From Aplectana chamaeleonis (Eukaryota > Nematoda > Chromadorea > Rhabditida > Cosmocercidae), in contig JAPDOI010000977.1 of the NCBI GenBank assembly GCA_029168955.1, positions 1 through 64,000 of the forward strand: a stretch of 64,000 bases of DNA, written 5' to 3'. The notes under the pieces were generated by a model. It had not been told where the DNA came from. It was given only the letters and a program-made list of their open reading frames with translations, and made no database searches. This document shows, piece by piece, positions 1 through 12,106 of this stretch; within the stretch, counting starts at the first letter, position 1, and each line of letters opens with the position of its first letter. A program made the translations under genes and the position numbers.

Positions 1-70
1 ATGATAAAGTTTACACTTTTACGTTCCAAGTGTTATTTCATCCAGATCTGAGGCTTTTCACGACTCAGCT

Positions 71-316
71 ACAGTTCACCTCCGCACTGCCGTTCAGTCC
101 GCAAAGTGCACCCTGATTGCGAAATCTTGCTGCGGCGCGAGTTTTGCGAAACATCCTCAGACAAGGATGTTAGGATCACCCAGGCCGCTTTGGCCTTTGG
201 CGACCGGGTGACCCCACCGCCAGGTGATCCACATCCTTGTCTGGGGATGTTGCCAGCCACGCTGCAGCATAAATGCACTACCAGGATGCTATTTGCGGAC
301 TTTACGGCAGTCTGAA
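71..316. mobile_element. Foldback element E, copy 1 (degenerate)
   Basis: Arms CTCCGCACTGCCGTTCAGTC and a worn inverted copy at the right (TTTGCGGACTTTACGGCAG). Related to complete palindromes at 11863-12106 and 36733-36980. Confidence 0.75.
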
Positions 317-1023
317 AGTGAAGAATATTTAATCACAAATAGAAGAGATAGCTTCCTCTGCGTCTCTGCCCCGATTTCAGCCTAAACGTCCGCCACCCCT
401 TGAGTGTTAGCAACCTATGTATGCGACAAAATACATGAGCGGTATTGTAACTATAAAAAAATATTTCATTGGGGAAAATCGAGTGGAATAAGATTATTCT
501 GCCAGCTTCCCATGGTATCGCAGGATAGCATTTTAATCTACAAATACTAAAGTCATTTCAGAAACTGAGAGAGGCTACGGTCCAAAGAATTCCAGACATC
601 GAGTGTTTCTTTCTTCCCAGTTTAATGTCTCCTTCCCGTTTTGCATATTTTACTTTAGGTTTTTTATTGGAACCTCGAACTTTGCTTTGGCTACGCCTGC
701 AGATTCAGCATAAATTGCATGTCTTCCCTCCCTTGAAGGTTTCGTCCATGCCCAAACTCGCCTCTGAGTTAGCCACAGATTTTGGAAGGCCTGGAACTCT
801 AAAATACATCAATGCCGACACAAACGCGAAAAATCATGGGAAATCGTATTTTTGAACCAGAATATACACTCCTTGATATCAGCTGACCCTCTAAGAATCG
901 GTTAAACGTAGGCGCACTCATTTGAAAAGTTCGTCCTCACTGACAGTCAGCGTTGGATTGTTGATTTAATCACGCGCCGATGGATTGCTGAACACACCTG
1001 CCAGCCAGGAAACGGCGACGTAC

Positions 1024-1107
1024 CTCGCACGGGTCTTTAGCAGCGCTCAACACGTGAGGAATGTCGGCCAGGGCAGCAAGGCATCCATCCCATTCAGATG
1101 CTTCCAT
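1024..1107 (-). CDS. Candidate minus-strand first exon
   Basis: ATG at 1107 on the minus strand opens 28 codons (MEASEWDGCLAALADIPHVL at the start) that run into a canonical GAG/GTACGT donor in phase 0. The peptide looks protein-like and no repeat explains it. If real, the gene runs leftward and leaves the window. No convincing second exon was found in 320-1000. Confidence 0.3.
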
Positions 1108-1252
1108 TCTCGAGCGGACATCAGTTTCCGTAAGGCAAATTACATTAAACAGAACGGCATTAGAAAATTCAACAGAAAAAAAAGATATACTGACCAAAAT
1201 GCTAACTTAAGTAGCAGTTAATACTCCTATATCGTGAGCTTTTATAGTTTTC

Positions 1253-1786
1253 TTAAAGTGGTGAGATGCGAATAAAGTCAATATCCTTGCCTCTCAACCT
1301 TTCTGGGTTCAGAGTAGTGGACCTATAAGAAAATTCGCGAAAAAAAAACCGCTGTTTCGGGCCAAATTTGAGATCGCATCTTTGATGGTGGACGAAGCCC
1401 ACTCCCGCATGTCGACATCGAAGACCTCTTATATCAAGATCATCAGCTGAAAAGCTGAAGTGAGTTTCAATCAATGAACTTTCGGATTTATGCACATCTA
1501 GTCAAAAAGCATTGACTGAAGTGCTTTCTTCATTGTTCAACTGTTTTATTAAGCCGTTCACATTGTTTGCGTCCTCTGAATGTCGATGATTTTGACTGCT
1601 CGGCATGAGGCGGCGATCTTTTGCTGCGCTGTGCGTGTGCACGAACTGGGATCTTTGAGCCTTAGAAACCTAATTCTAGCCCGTTTTTCACCGCACAAAC
1701 ACCTTCAAAGTTTTCAGCTGTTTTCGATCTGAGCCGATTTTTGTAGTTTTTAGATAACACGTTTTCATCGCGACCACTGCCTTTAA
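1253..1786 (-). mobile_element. Family A TTAA-MITE, copy 1
   Basis: About 530 bp. The right end CATCGCGACCACTGCCT is intact; the left end is degenerate (TTAAAGTGGTGAGATGCGA). Internal landmarks are shared with the other A copies, including TCGTGCACACGTGCAC-like and GTTCAATTTT-type blocks. It shares the TTAA at 1783-1786 with the next copy. Confidence 0.85.
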
Positions 1787-2329
1787 AGGCAGTGGTCGCG
1801 ATAAGATGCTTATCTTACTTTTTCCTCTCTAAACCCTTTTTCTGGGTTCAGAGTATTAGGACCTATAAGAAAATTCGCGAAAAAACCGCTGTTTCGGGCC
1901 AAATTTGAAGTCTAAACTTTTGTCTTTTGATGGTGGACGAGCCCTCCACATCATCGGCATCGAAGACCTCTTATATCAGATCATCAGCTGGCTTGAAATT
2001 GAGTTTCAATCAATGAACTTCCGGATTTGTATGCACACATCTAATTAAAGCATTGACTGAAGTGCTTTCTTTCATTGTTCAACTGTTTTATTAAGCGAAT
2101 TTGCATTTGTCATCTGAATGTCGATGATTTTTGACTGCTCGGCATGAGGCGGCGATCTTTTTTGCTGCGCTGTGCACGTGTGCACGAACTGGGATCTTTG
2201 AGCCTTAGAAACTCTAATTCTAGCCCGTTTTCACACGCACAACCCTTCAAGTTTTTCAGCTGTTTTTTTTCGATCTGAGCCGATTTTGTAGTTTTTTAGA
2301 TAACGTTTTCATCGCGACCACTGCGCTAA
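1783..2329 (-). mobile_element. Family A TTAA-MITE, copy 2
   Basis: Head-to-tail with copy 1 and of similar sequence throughout. It starts TTAAAGGCAGTGGTCGCGAT and ends ATCGCGACCACTGCGCTAA. No coding capacity. Confidence 0.85.
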
Positions 2330-2789
2330 GTGAACGGTGGAGTGGGCAGGCAACATTGCATTCCAAATTGAACAATCTTCTTCAGTTACTTCAGTCCGAA
2401 AGACTCGAATCACAACGGCTTACTCAATACCCTTATGCCAGTAAAAACAGAGCTGATAATGATTGCAATAGCGACGATGAGATTAAAATCAAAAAAAGTA
2501 TCAAATCACAGAGTCACTCGTTTGCATATGTTGAAGAGAATAAAAACTCCTCACTAACTCCCCATAAATGCCAAGAATTTATGAAAAACTCCTACAAACT
2601 TTGAAAAGATTGTTGAAATGCAGAGTAAATTGGAGGGAAACGAAAAAAGGAAAAACAAAAAAGGGGAAACGGTTTCCTCAAAATCAATGCTAATTCTAAT
2701 TATGGATATGATTATCTGTAATTTCAAATTTTCTTACCGCTTCCAACGAGGAAATTCACGCCAAGCTGTTATGTATATGTACATATGTA

Positions 2790-3240
2790 CTTGACGAGTA
2801 TAGTTGTATGTACACGAACGAAAATTTCGAAAATTTTTCAAAAGATCTTTCGAAATTTTTTGTTGTTCGTTTTCGTTCGTAAGAAAATTCGTCGAACGAA
2901 TTTTTTTGACATTTCGTTCGTTCGAAACTTTTTCGAACGAAAATTTTTCAATTTCCGTCGGTTCGAAATACGATTTTTCGAAATTTTTTCGAAATTCGTT
3001 CGTTTGAAATTCTTTCGAACAAATTTCGAAAAAAAAAACTAAATTTCCGACAAACTTCGAAAAAAAATCAAAATTTCGATTAGTTTCGAAATTCGTTCAT
3101 TCGAAAGTTTTCCGAACGATTTTTTTTTCATTTTTTGTTCGTTCGACAGTTTTTCGAACATTTTTTTTTCATTTTTCGTTTGTTCGAAATTTTTTCGAAC
3201 GAAAATATTTCAATTTTCGTTCGTTCGACATTTTTTAGAA
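2790..3240. repeat. TTCGAAATTTTT-type satellite
   Basis: Irregular tandem array of phrases such as TTTCGTTCGTTCGAAATTTT with roughly 30-40-nt spacing. It is self-complementary around TTCGAA. Long plus- and minus-strand frames here are low-complexity F/R/N/K strings, not genes. Confidence 0.9.
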
Positions 3241-3344
3241 ATTGTACATCTATATTGGCAAGACACCGCACACTGACCGTTGTGGATCTAACTAGCCGGT
3301 GGTTTGCCAAATCCTATCAAATGGTTAGTTAGGTAGGTATTTTG

Positions 3345-3530
3345 GGACGTTTTCTATTTTTTTTCAAATTTACTCTGTTCCCTCGCGCGCTTGTGCGGAG
3401 CGAGGGTAGAGACAGCGGGAAAGTGTGGGCAGAAGGAGGTGCAGCATACGCGCGCAGACGCACGCGATAAACGGAAATAAATTTCAGACCGACGCTGTTC
3501 AAATGTACAGCCGACACGGGCCGCATTGAT
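3345..3530 (-). repeat. Dispersed repeat F, copy 1
   Basis: Inverted copy of 50725-50870 (shared GAGCGAGGGTAGAGA, CGATAAACGGAAATAAATTT). Followed by a weak hairpin at 3540-3620 with arms of about 38 bp. Confidence 0.7.
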
Positions 3531-3539
3531 ACCTTAGGT

Positions 3540-3625
3540 TATTGCACGTTGGGGCCAACTTGGTGCGCATATGTTATAACTTACGTGCACTGAGTTTGCG
3601 CCAATACGCAATAAGGAACGTAAGG
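3540..3625. repeat. Hairpin G, copy 1
   Basis: Palindrome around GTTATAAC with GTGCACTGAGTTTGCGCCAA on the right arm. Related to the stronger hairpin at 20774-20898. Confidence 0.6.
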
Positions 3626-4176
3626 TACCACTACGTGAAGTAGAACAACCCTCCATTTGTAGGTTCTGTAGAGAAAGTTCTCGTCTTTTACCTCACATTG
3701 CTCCTGTAGAAGAGTTGACGCTTGGGATCGTTGGTACATAGTAGCTCTATGCATTTATCGGCCAGTGTTCGCAATTTTATAACAGCCGAACCGTGTGCTT
3801 TCGGAGTCATCCCAGTCAGATGATGGCGCCCTCATCGTCCTCGCAGAATACTCTCAGATAGCCGTGACACTACCACCCCATTGAATCGAGATGCCCGCAG
3901 TGCTGCCGTTTTCCACACACATGACTCTACTAATCTCCGCCTTCTTCTCACGTCCGGTAAGAGTTTCAATGTGTTTCGCGACCGAATGAAAAAAAACTGT
4001 TCATTTTACTGACATCACCAAATGATCAACACTGAATCCACTTTAGAGGTGGAATATATGAAGCTGCATGGTTTCGCTATCGATTTTTTACTGTTTCTCC
4101 AGCATGCACCAGGAAGTTGAAGCGAAGCACGCTATTTCAGATTTCGATACATCAGATTAGATTGCGGCCGAACTAG

Positions 4177-4700
4177 TTAGCAAGATGTGCGTCGATCGTA
4201 TTGGGCCGAGCGAAACTTGATGGGACATAAAAATGCGTCTACAAAATCAAAGGAGCAGAGAGAAGTTCCGCACTGGAATGCGTCGACAACTTCATGGAAT
4301 GATCTCCGTGCGAAGCACCTTTTAGACCTTGCACTGCCGGCGCACGCAGTCGGCGTACGTGCCGAGCGGTCAAGACATTCTTTCGGAATAGCCTTCTCAC
4401 GGCTGCAAACAGCTGACTGGGTTACTATTCTCATATTGTCCAATATTTTTGTTAGCCAACGTGCTAGTCCAAAAGTGCTTCCGCCACAGTTGCTGGGCAC
4501 GGACGCCGAGCGAGCCCGTGGGTGGACAGTCCTGTTCGGACAGTCTTTAGAAAACTGCGGACGGTGGCTCTGCAAACTCGCGCCACAGCTGAATCTTCCT
4601 GGGTCTATAAGGCCGGGATCATACTTTCCGCGACCAGCGACGGCGGCAGTACATATCAGGCATATCGATTTTCGGTAGAAATTGATGGTAAACATCGAGT
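4177..4700. other. GC-richer block open on both strands, unidentified
   Basis: Overlapping frames of 163 codons (plus, 4187-4678) and 172 codons (minus, 4177-4695). Neither has a recognisable domain, and both contain low-likelihood compositions. GC content is higher than in the neighbourhood. It may be a transposon fragment. Sequence on either side (3640-4170 and 4700-5330) shows no supported feature beyond a short CA run near 4970. Confidence 0.3.
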
Positions 4701-5330
4701 TGCGTCGCTCGTAGCTGTGGGCATGACCCCGGGGACAACATTTGTAGGGGACAACAGTCTATCGGGGACGAATGTTTTTCCTACGGCTCCTTCACATATG
4801 TAGCTGATGTTCTCCAAAAGTCAATTCTATCTCAGATGTCCGAGCCAAGCACACTTGGTTTGTGAATGCTGCGCCAGATTTCGAGTATTGAGGAAGAAAC
4901 CAGATCTAAGCACACTTATTTAGAGGAATGCTCGAATTTGGAAAACTGTGCCATAACACATTGCCACACACACACACATTTAAACACAGTGAGCGACCTC
5001 TCAACAGCATTTATCCAGAAGAAAAGACCGCTAAAGCTATCCTTAATTGCTTTGTCAGAGTGCGTGTTGAGATAGGCTAGATCGACCAGTTTGGCACATC
5101 ACCTGCTCCAGCTGATTGGCCACTCCGTGGGTAAGATTATCGACCTATCTACATATTAACACTTCAATCCAGCTCTTCCAAACATAATCTGAGTCGTCAA
5201 GTGTTTTTCTGATATTCTGTGCTAAAGGCAGGGTCAGAGCGAATTTAATATTTCGAGATAATCCGCTAAATTGAGGCGCTGGCCAAGGTGATCTCAGAAA
5301 ACATGCGAAAACCGCAGATAAACTTCTTCT

Positions 5331-5887
5331 TTAAAGGCAGTGGTCACGATGAAAAACGTTATCGAAAAAACTACAAAAATCAACTTAGATCAAAAAAGCA
5401 ATGAAAAACTATGAAGGTAGCGCGGTGAAAAACGGTCTACAAATGAGTTTCTAGGGCCCAAAGAAGCTAGTTCGTGCACACGTGCACAGCGATGACGAAA
5501 CAGATCGCAGTCTCATGCCGAGCAGTCAAAAATCATCGACATTCAGAGGACGAAATAAATGCAAATTTAACGAATAAAAACGGTTGAATAATGAAAGCAT
5601 CACCTCAGTCAATGTTTTTGACTAGATACACACATAAATTCGAAGGTTCAATGATTGACATTCAATTTCAAGCTAGCTGATGCGCTTGATATAAGAGGTC
5701 ATCGATGCCGATGATGTGGAGAGAGGCTCGTCCACCATCAAAGACAAAGAAAGTTCAGGTTTCAAATTCGGCCCAAAACAGTGATTTTTTCGCGATTTTT
5801 TCTTATAGGTCCCACTACTCGAGACCCAGGAAAGGATTTGGAGAGAAAAAGACGACAAGCATATTTGATCGCGACCACTGCCTTTAA
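5331..5887 (+). mobile_element. Family A TTAA-MITE, copy 3
   Basis: Ends TTAAAGGCAGTGGTCACGAT and ATCGCGACCACTGCCTTTAA. Internal order is inverted relative to copies 1 and 2. Small ORFs here are non-coding. Confidence 0.9.
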
Positions 5888-6465
5888 GTTATTTCAGTCA
5901 TTTCACTGTGTCACTGATCCACCAAAGTGACCCCATTGCCCAAGTTTTCAGCCGTTGCACGTGCTTTCTTCACCGTGCGCTATGGAAATCGTCACCCAGA
6001 AGAGCCATGAATGCCGCCAGTGCGGTGACCCCGCCGCGGGACGGCGAGACGACCACCCGCATGCCAGAGAAACATCGATATTCTAACGGCAGGATCAAGC
6101 CATAAATACCGTAATTCTATACTTGCAGACCATTTCCTCCATGAGTAACGCTTCTTCGCTTACAAGACTTCTAGATAGGATTCATCTAGTTCAGGTCGAC
6201 TTATCCAGCATATATTTTGGAAATGTCAAAATGTGACCGAACCTTACTGGAAGGAGTGAGGTTCTCGTGTGCCTATCAGACTCACGTAGCAACATTAGGA
6301 AATAGCATTGGCCATAGAAATTAGTATTACGTATAGGGTCGTTTTTTTGCATGAAAAGCACCTTACAAATTCAATCAGCAGCTGTAAAAGCACAGAAATG
6401 GATATTTTTGATTGATGAGGCTGAACGAATAGGCCATAGGCAAGTGGCTCTACTTTAAACAATAC

Positions 6466-6959
6466 TTAAAGGGAGCGTCCACGATAAGAACCATGTCTGA
6501 TTTTTTGGTTGAGATCGGCAGCTGCGGGGCCTAGGGCAACCCTAACGTTGAAAACACTAAGAAAAATGAGCTCGGAACGGTCCCCTACAGCCCCAAAGTT
6601 GGACACCCGTCAGCTCGTCACACCCCAGATGCACTTTCCACGCCCACCGACGTAAACAAATAAATGCTCGAGATTGTGAGATGAGCGGAGGTTTCCGATG
6701 ATTGGCCCCGTTCTTCCCTTCATTCTCGACTTCTCTCTTTACTCAGGTCAGCCCGCATACATCGGGTGAAAGTGACGGAAGTTACAAGCCTCGGACAACT
6801 CGTCCACTATGCTTCCTTAGCTCAATTCTTGAGGGACCATAACTCCGTTCCCAGAAGGTCTTGTACGAATCCCAAAACATCATCGGAATCAGCATGGGAC
6901 CGTCTTTAAGATAGGCGAAAAAGCGGATAAACGATTCTTATCGTGAACACTGCCTTTAA
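6466..6959 (-). mobile_element. Family B TTAA-MITE, subtype B3, copy 1
   Basis: Ends TTAAAGGGAGCGTCCACGAT and ATCGTGAACACTGCCTTTAA. The body contains the B3 marker phrase GAGCTGACnTGAGTAAAGAGA (in reverse here). It shares TTAA with family A copy 4. Confidence 0.85.
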
Positions 6960-7534
6960 AGGCAGTGGTCGCGATGAAATAGGCTTGTCTTCTTTCCCTC
7001 TCCAAACCCTTTTACGGGTTTAGAGTAGTAGGACCTATAAGAAAAACATCCAAAAAAACCGTTGTTTCGTGCCAAATATGAAGCCTGAACTTTCTTGTCC
7101 TTTGATAGTGGACGAGCCCACTCCACATCATCTGCATCGATGATCTCTAATATCAAGAACATCAGCTGGCTTGAAATTGAATTTCAATCAATGAACAATA
7201 GCCTTCGGACTGACCTGCTCAAATATCTTTGTACTCATTTAGTCAAAAACTTTGACTGAAGTGCTTGCTTTCTTTGTTCAACTGTTTTTATTCGTTAACT
7301 TTGCATTTATTTCTTCCTCAGAATGTCGATGATTTTTGACTGCTCAGCGAGAAACTGCGATCTTTTTGGGCGGGGTTGTGCACGAGTGCACGAATTGGCA
7401 ACTCAGGATCTTAATAACTCTATTTATCGCTCGTTTCCTGCCGCGGAACCTTCGTGGTCTTGTAGTCGTTTGCAAATCAAGCTGATTTTTATCAATTTTT
7501 CCACAACTTTTCTGATCGCGACCACTGCCTTTTA
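6956..7534 (-). mobile_element. Family A TTAA-MITE, copy 4
   Basis: Begins in the TTAA shared with the B-type copy at 6466-6959 and ends GATCGCGACCACTGCC. Internal sequence matches copies 1 and 2. Confidence 0.9.
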
Positions 7535-7838
7535 TGTATCATATTCTTGCAATCTGAGCGTTTCTTCATTACCTCCTCATTCCTTGATGATGCCATAGCT
7601 TAGACTTTTTCAGGCAAATTTTGTTTCTGCTCTCCATCTGTCACATAGATTTGTCTGAAATTTCATATTCTGTACTGGTAGAGGGTGAAGATATGCTAGT
7701 TCATCAATGTAGACCTGATACATTCACCTTTATGTATATAGGAGAGTTTAAAAGTGACATCTTGCGCTTCTGTAACAATTCGGGCACGCACTCCACGAAT
7801 CCGAACTTGGTTTCTACTACGGACACCTGCGAACAGAG

Positions 7839-8040
7839 TTAAAGGCAGTGGTCACGATGAAAAACGTTGCCCAGAAAACAACAAAAACTAGCTTGCTCCA
7901 AAGACAGCTGAAAAAACCGGGAAAGTTTGCCAGTAAAAAAACGCGATAGAACGAAAGTTATTAGGATCAAAAGTTGCCAATTTGTGCGCAGATGCACAAC
8001 TCCGACCAGAGAAATCCGAATTTATTTTTGCGTACAGTCA
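7839..8040 (+). mobile_element. Family A TTAA-MITE, truncated copy 5
   Basis: The left end TTAAAGGCAGTGGTCACGAT and about 200 bp of family A-like sequence are visible. No right end is seen before 9330. The following 8040-8500 shows no supported feature. Confidence 0.7.
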
Positions 8041-8504
8041 AAGTTTTTGACGTGCATAGCATACATTGGATGCGACTCATTGAGAATAATTGCAAAAATC
8101 GCTCTTTTCTGCTTTACCCTGAATTGAAAGAATTAGATTTAAATGTATCTGGGCTAAAAAGGCAGAATGATGTCAACTTTCAAGTAACTAGGAGATTTCG
8201 TGACAAGAAATCTTAAAATATCCTATTTTTTCAGATATCCCAATCATTTCAAGTAATCTTCATTTTACGAAAACTCAAAATTCAGTCGACGCCAAATTCG
8301 TCCTTGATGTTAGTTTCAATGGGAAAACAATCTTTTCTTCAAGCATTAGTTTGACGGTGAAGAGAAAAACAGTTTTTGCGGTTTTCCGAAATGAGTCGGA
8401 TCGCATAGCCGGAATTCTGTTATAAGAAGTTTGATAGAGAAGTCAAGCTCCGAATTATAGAGGATGGGCGTTTTCATAGCTCTGAGGGTACCTCTTTAAG
8501 AAGC

Positions 8505-8790
8505 TCAGCTACTTAAAGACCCCCCCACAACGCAGTCTTGGGTGAAATCTGAGGCCTTCCCTAAACTACCGTAAGCGCACCGTAACCAACCGTAGTTGGT
8601 CGAAAGTCAATGAACGTGTTTCATATTTGTGTAAACATTTCAGATAAACACATAGAAACGTTTTTGGCGGAGCCAATCCTCCAAGTCTTTCGTAAATCGT
8701 CAAAAGACGCGCTTGGCTCCAGGTAAGGCTTAGAACCTGGTCTGTTAGAAACTCTTAAGATTTGGCAAACGAACCTCAGATTCGTGATCA
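8505..8790 (+). repeat. L satellite segment
   Basis: Carries the phrases found in the larger L arrays: ACTACCGTAAGCGCACCGTA and TCGTGATCAG-type ends. See 58740-59510 for the best array. Confidence 0.6.
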
Positions 8791-8911
8791 GTTCTCCAAA
8801 CAGCCGCCATGAGTGGATTCTAAGTCAGGTATGGAACGTTTCTCTAATACTTTCAGAGCTGATCTGCCTGATATAAGTAGATGCTTAACCAACGTATGAA
8901 GGCTCCCAATC

Positions 8912-9043
8912 AGGGATGAGCGGAATTTTTTTCTGAACTTCGGAAATCGGAAGAACCTTCTCAATTTCGGAATTCGGAAATTGGAACGCCAAAAACCATC
9001 GGAAATCGGAAATAATTCCAGCGAAACTTTTGACCATCCCCTG
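8912..9043. repeat. Short CAGGGATG-ended palindromic repeat
   Basis: Begins CAGGGATGAGCGGAA and ends TGACCATCCCCTG, with GGAAATCGG repeats inside. It resembles the arms of hAT-type elements, but the flanks do not show an 8-bp duplication. Confidence 0.5.
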
Positions 9044-9331
9044 ATGACTAGGCCTACCAAAAAGCTTGAGCTTATCCTTCTTTATTGGATGGTTTTCATG
9101 TAGGTGCAATCAACCCTGGGTTGGTAGTAAATGGTTCAGAGAGTTCGACGATTTTTAGGTAGGAAGTCAGAAATTGTCGAAGTTACGAACTCGCATGCCA
9201 CGTTATGAGCAACTAGATGAGCATAGTATTAAAAATTCCCTCGAAAATGGTTCAATCTGTCTCTTTTTTTTAGAAAAAACAGTGATTTAGGAAAAAACTC
9301 TGCAGGTTTCTCGAACTGTTTTCAGCTCACA

Positions 9332-9560
9332 TTAAAGGCATCGTACGCGCTGAAATCCACTCACCGTTTTTTTGAGTTTGAAACATTGGCTGGGCCCGCT
9401 TGAGAACGTGGGTAGAGCTTGTCGGGTCATTGACGCATCATTGGGAAGATATGGGAAATCGAATGCCTCGAGTTCCACCAAAAGAGGCCGGCCTTCCGAC
9501 AGCCATGTGGCCTCAAATGAGAAAAGAAGGTAGCTTATCAACAAATGATACATCAACTTC
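9332..9560 (+). mobile_element. Family C TTAA-MITE, left part
   Basis: Begins TTAAAGGCATCGTACGCGCT exactly as in the complete copy at 48803. No right end is found; it abuts the truncated B3 element, suggesting nested insertion and loss. Confidence 0.65.
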
Positions 9561-9589
9561 TACTCATTTAGGCGAAATCGCCCGATTTA

Positions 9590-9881
9590 TGCGAGCTGAC
9601 CTGAGTAAAGAGAGAAGTTCAGAATGAAGGGAAGAACGGGGCTGATAATTCGAAATCATCTCTCATCTCACGATTTCGAGCATTCATTTGTTCACGTCGG
9701 TGGGCGTGTGTTGCGCTTTTGGGGTTTGCCTTGCGCTCGAAGTGGCAACTTCGGGCTCTTTTGGAGCGTTACCTGGCTCGTTTTCATGCTTTCTTTCGAT
9801 GTCAACGTTACAGTGTGCCCATCCCCTACCCATTCCTGGTGGAAACTGAAGCACATTTTTTATCGTGAACACTGCCTTTAA
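9590..9881 (+). mobile_element. Family B3 TTAA-MITE, 3' part
   Basis: Same body and right end (TTTATCGTGAACACTGCCT) as the copy at 19249-19742. The left half is replaced by the sequence that starts with a family C end at 9332. Confidence 0.75.
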
Positions 9882-10149
9882 GTCCGCGCAAGACTGTAAT
9901 TTTACGCGAGCTGACAGAGAAAATGGTACTGGCGTGTGAATGGGGAAAAAGAAGGATAGCTTCCAAAAAAGTGCTCCGCAGGTCTCTCAAGGAAGCTACC
10001 TATCATTTTCGTCATTCATGCCGTTTCCGTTTTCTCCGTCAACTCGCGTTGAGCTGCAGATTCGCTAGAACTTAAGGCGAGATCTCATACGATGACGCGT
10101 GTTCCTTACGCTTGCTTTTGCTAAAGAGTACGCAAGCCGTCGTAAAAAG

Positions 10150-10565
10150 GGTTCAGGGTGTTGACGATTTGGCGCAGGACCCCAGAGAGAGTGTGCAGGA
10201 TGTGTAGGGGCCCCCAAGGGAGTGAGCAGATTGTGTGCGGGACCCCACGCGGGGGGGGGGTGTGCAGGATGTGTGCGGGACCCCTTTCGAAGTGTACAGG
10301 CGTCATGGAACGTGCGCAGGACATTACTGGGAGTGCGCAGGAAATCGAGGATTGCGCACAGGACCTGATTGAAACTGTGCCGCGAGTCGTCGGATGACTG
10401 TAGGATTTCATTGGGAGTGTACAGGAAGTCTGAGAATATGATCGAGACTTCAATGGGAGATCCTGCAAACAGTATGCACATTCCCAGTGGGGTCCTGCAC
10501 ACATCCTGTAGACTCCTACTGGATCCCGCACACATCCTGCACATTCTTGTTGGGGTTCTGCGCAC
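10150..10565. repeat. GTGCAGGA/GGACCC minisatellite
   Basis: Irregular units of roughly 30-40 nt around GTGTGCAGGATGTGTGCGGG. The 166- and 136-codon minus frames over it come from the repeat. It includes a G9 run at 10251-10259. Confidence 0.8.
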
Positions 10566-10869
10566 TTTCTACGTCGGACTGTCCCTGTATCAAATAGAAA
10601 GCTCTAACAAACCTGGCGGTTTGCCCGCGTAAGTTGGTGGTAAACTCGTGTTCAAAGGTGGTGGTTAAACCGCGTTGAAAATCATTTACTACCAACCCTG
10701 GCTTCGCGAAAAGTGTTGACGGACCTCGAATTCGAATATAAGCGCCCGAAATAATCCACCTAGGGCATCGGCAATGAAGAGTGTAAATAATCTCGTGAAT
10801 ATTTCCGATTTCTTCCGCATTTCTAGGCATTTTTTTCGGAAATCGGAATTCGGCTCTTCCCTGCTCCCA

Positions 10870-11755
10870 ATCAGGGTCAAGCAACCCGTTGGAAAAAGCG
10901 GTGCGAAAAGGCCGTTTTGTCCATATGGCCTTTTCAGCCTTGGTTTTCGCTTTCAGAAGACGGCAGTCGAACACAAGATGCATATACTGAATGCTTATGG
11001 AAAACTACATTAGCAGGATTTTCCCTTAAAGGCAGTGGTCACGATGAAGAACGTTATCGAAAAAACTACAAAAATCAGCTTAGATCAAAAACAGCTGAAA
11101 AACTATGAAGGTAGGGCGGTGAAAAACGGTCTAGAATTAGAGTTTCTAGGGCCCAAAGAAGCTAGTTCGTGCACACGTGCACAGCGATGACGAAACAGAT
11201 CGCAGTCTCATGCCGAGCAGTCAAAATCATCGACATTCAGAGGACGAAATAAATGCAAATTTAACGAATAAAACAGTTGAATAATGAAAGCATCACTTCA
11301 GTCAATGTTTTTGACTAGATGTACATATATTCGAAGGTTCATTGATCGACATTCAATTTCAAGCTAGCTTATGTTCTTGATATAAGAGGTCATCGATGCC
11401 GATGATGTGGAGTGGCCTCGTCCACCATCAAAAGACAAGAAGAAAGTTCAGGTTTCAAATTTGGCCCAAAACAGTGGTTTTTTCGCGATTTTTTCTTATA
11501 GGTCCTACTACTCGAGACCCAGGAAAGGATTTGTAGAGAAAAAGACGACAAGCATATTTCATCGCGACCACTGCCTTTAAAAACATTTATTTCTTGATTT
11601 TCTACCGCACCATGTGCAATCCAGCTAATGTAGTTTTCGATAACCATTCAGCAGATGCATCTTATGCTCGACCGCCGCCTTCGAAAATGAAAACCAAGGC
11701 TAAAAAGGCCATTTGTACAAAACGGTCTTTTCACCCCACTTTTTCAAACGGTCGA
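10870..11755. mobile_element. Foldback split by a family A MITE
   Basis: Left arm 10870-11025 and right arm 11600-11755 are inverted copies (AAACCAAGGCTGAAAAGGCC type). The MITE at 11026-11580 lies near the centre. Confidence 0.8.
11026..11580 (+). mobile_element. Family A TTAA-MITE, copy 6, inside a foldback
   Basis: Complete ends TTAAAGGCAGTGGTCACGAT and ATCGCGACCACTGCCTTTAA. It lies between two 155-bp inverted arms (10870-11025 and 11600-11755). Confidence 0.9.
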
Positions 11756-11862
11756 TTTTTTCTTTTCCTCACTTTCCATGAGCGGCTTTGTTTTTTTCCT
11801 ACTTTATTACTATTACTAGGTCTATTTTACCGAGCCGCTGAGCTGAGGCTCATAAGAGCAAC

Positions 11863-12106
11863 GTACAATTCATCTACGCATTCGCGTTCAGTCCGCAAAG
11901 TGCACGCTGATTGCGAAAGCGTGCTGCGGCGCGATTGCGAGTATCCTCAGACAGAAATATGGCATCACACGGGCGGTTTTTGCCTTTGGCGCCCGTGTGA
12001 TCCCACATTCCCGTCTGAGGATACTCGCAACCGCGCCGCAGCACGCTTTCGCAATCAGCGTGCCCTTTGCGGACTAAACGGCATTGCGGAGATGAACTGT
12101 ATATGA
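11863..12106. mobile_element. Foldback element E, copy 2
   Basis: Long GC-rich palindrome with arms of about 110 bp around a GTGTGATCCCACAT-type centre. It is embedded in AT-rich DNA. Confidence 0.85.

Noticed and set aside
2785..3332. Overlapping Phe/Arg/Lys-rich ORFs
   Set aside because: Artefacts of the TTCGAAATTTTT satellite.
8912..9043. Possible complete small hAT MITE
   Set aside because: Ends CAGGGATG/CATCCCCTG are suggestive, but the flanking 8-mers (CTCCCAAT and ATGACTAG) do not match.
9624..9881. 85-codon frame repeated at 19485-19700
   Set aside because: The similarity is due to two copies of MITE B3, not to a gene family.
10065..10565. 166- and 136-codon minus-strand ORFs rich in Thr/Pro/His
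   Set aside because: Produced by the GTGCAGGA/GGACCC minisatellite; no start context, splice sites or domain.
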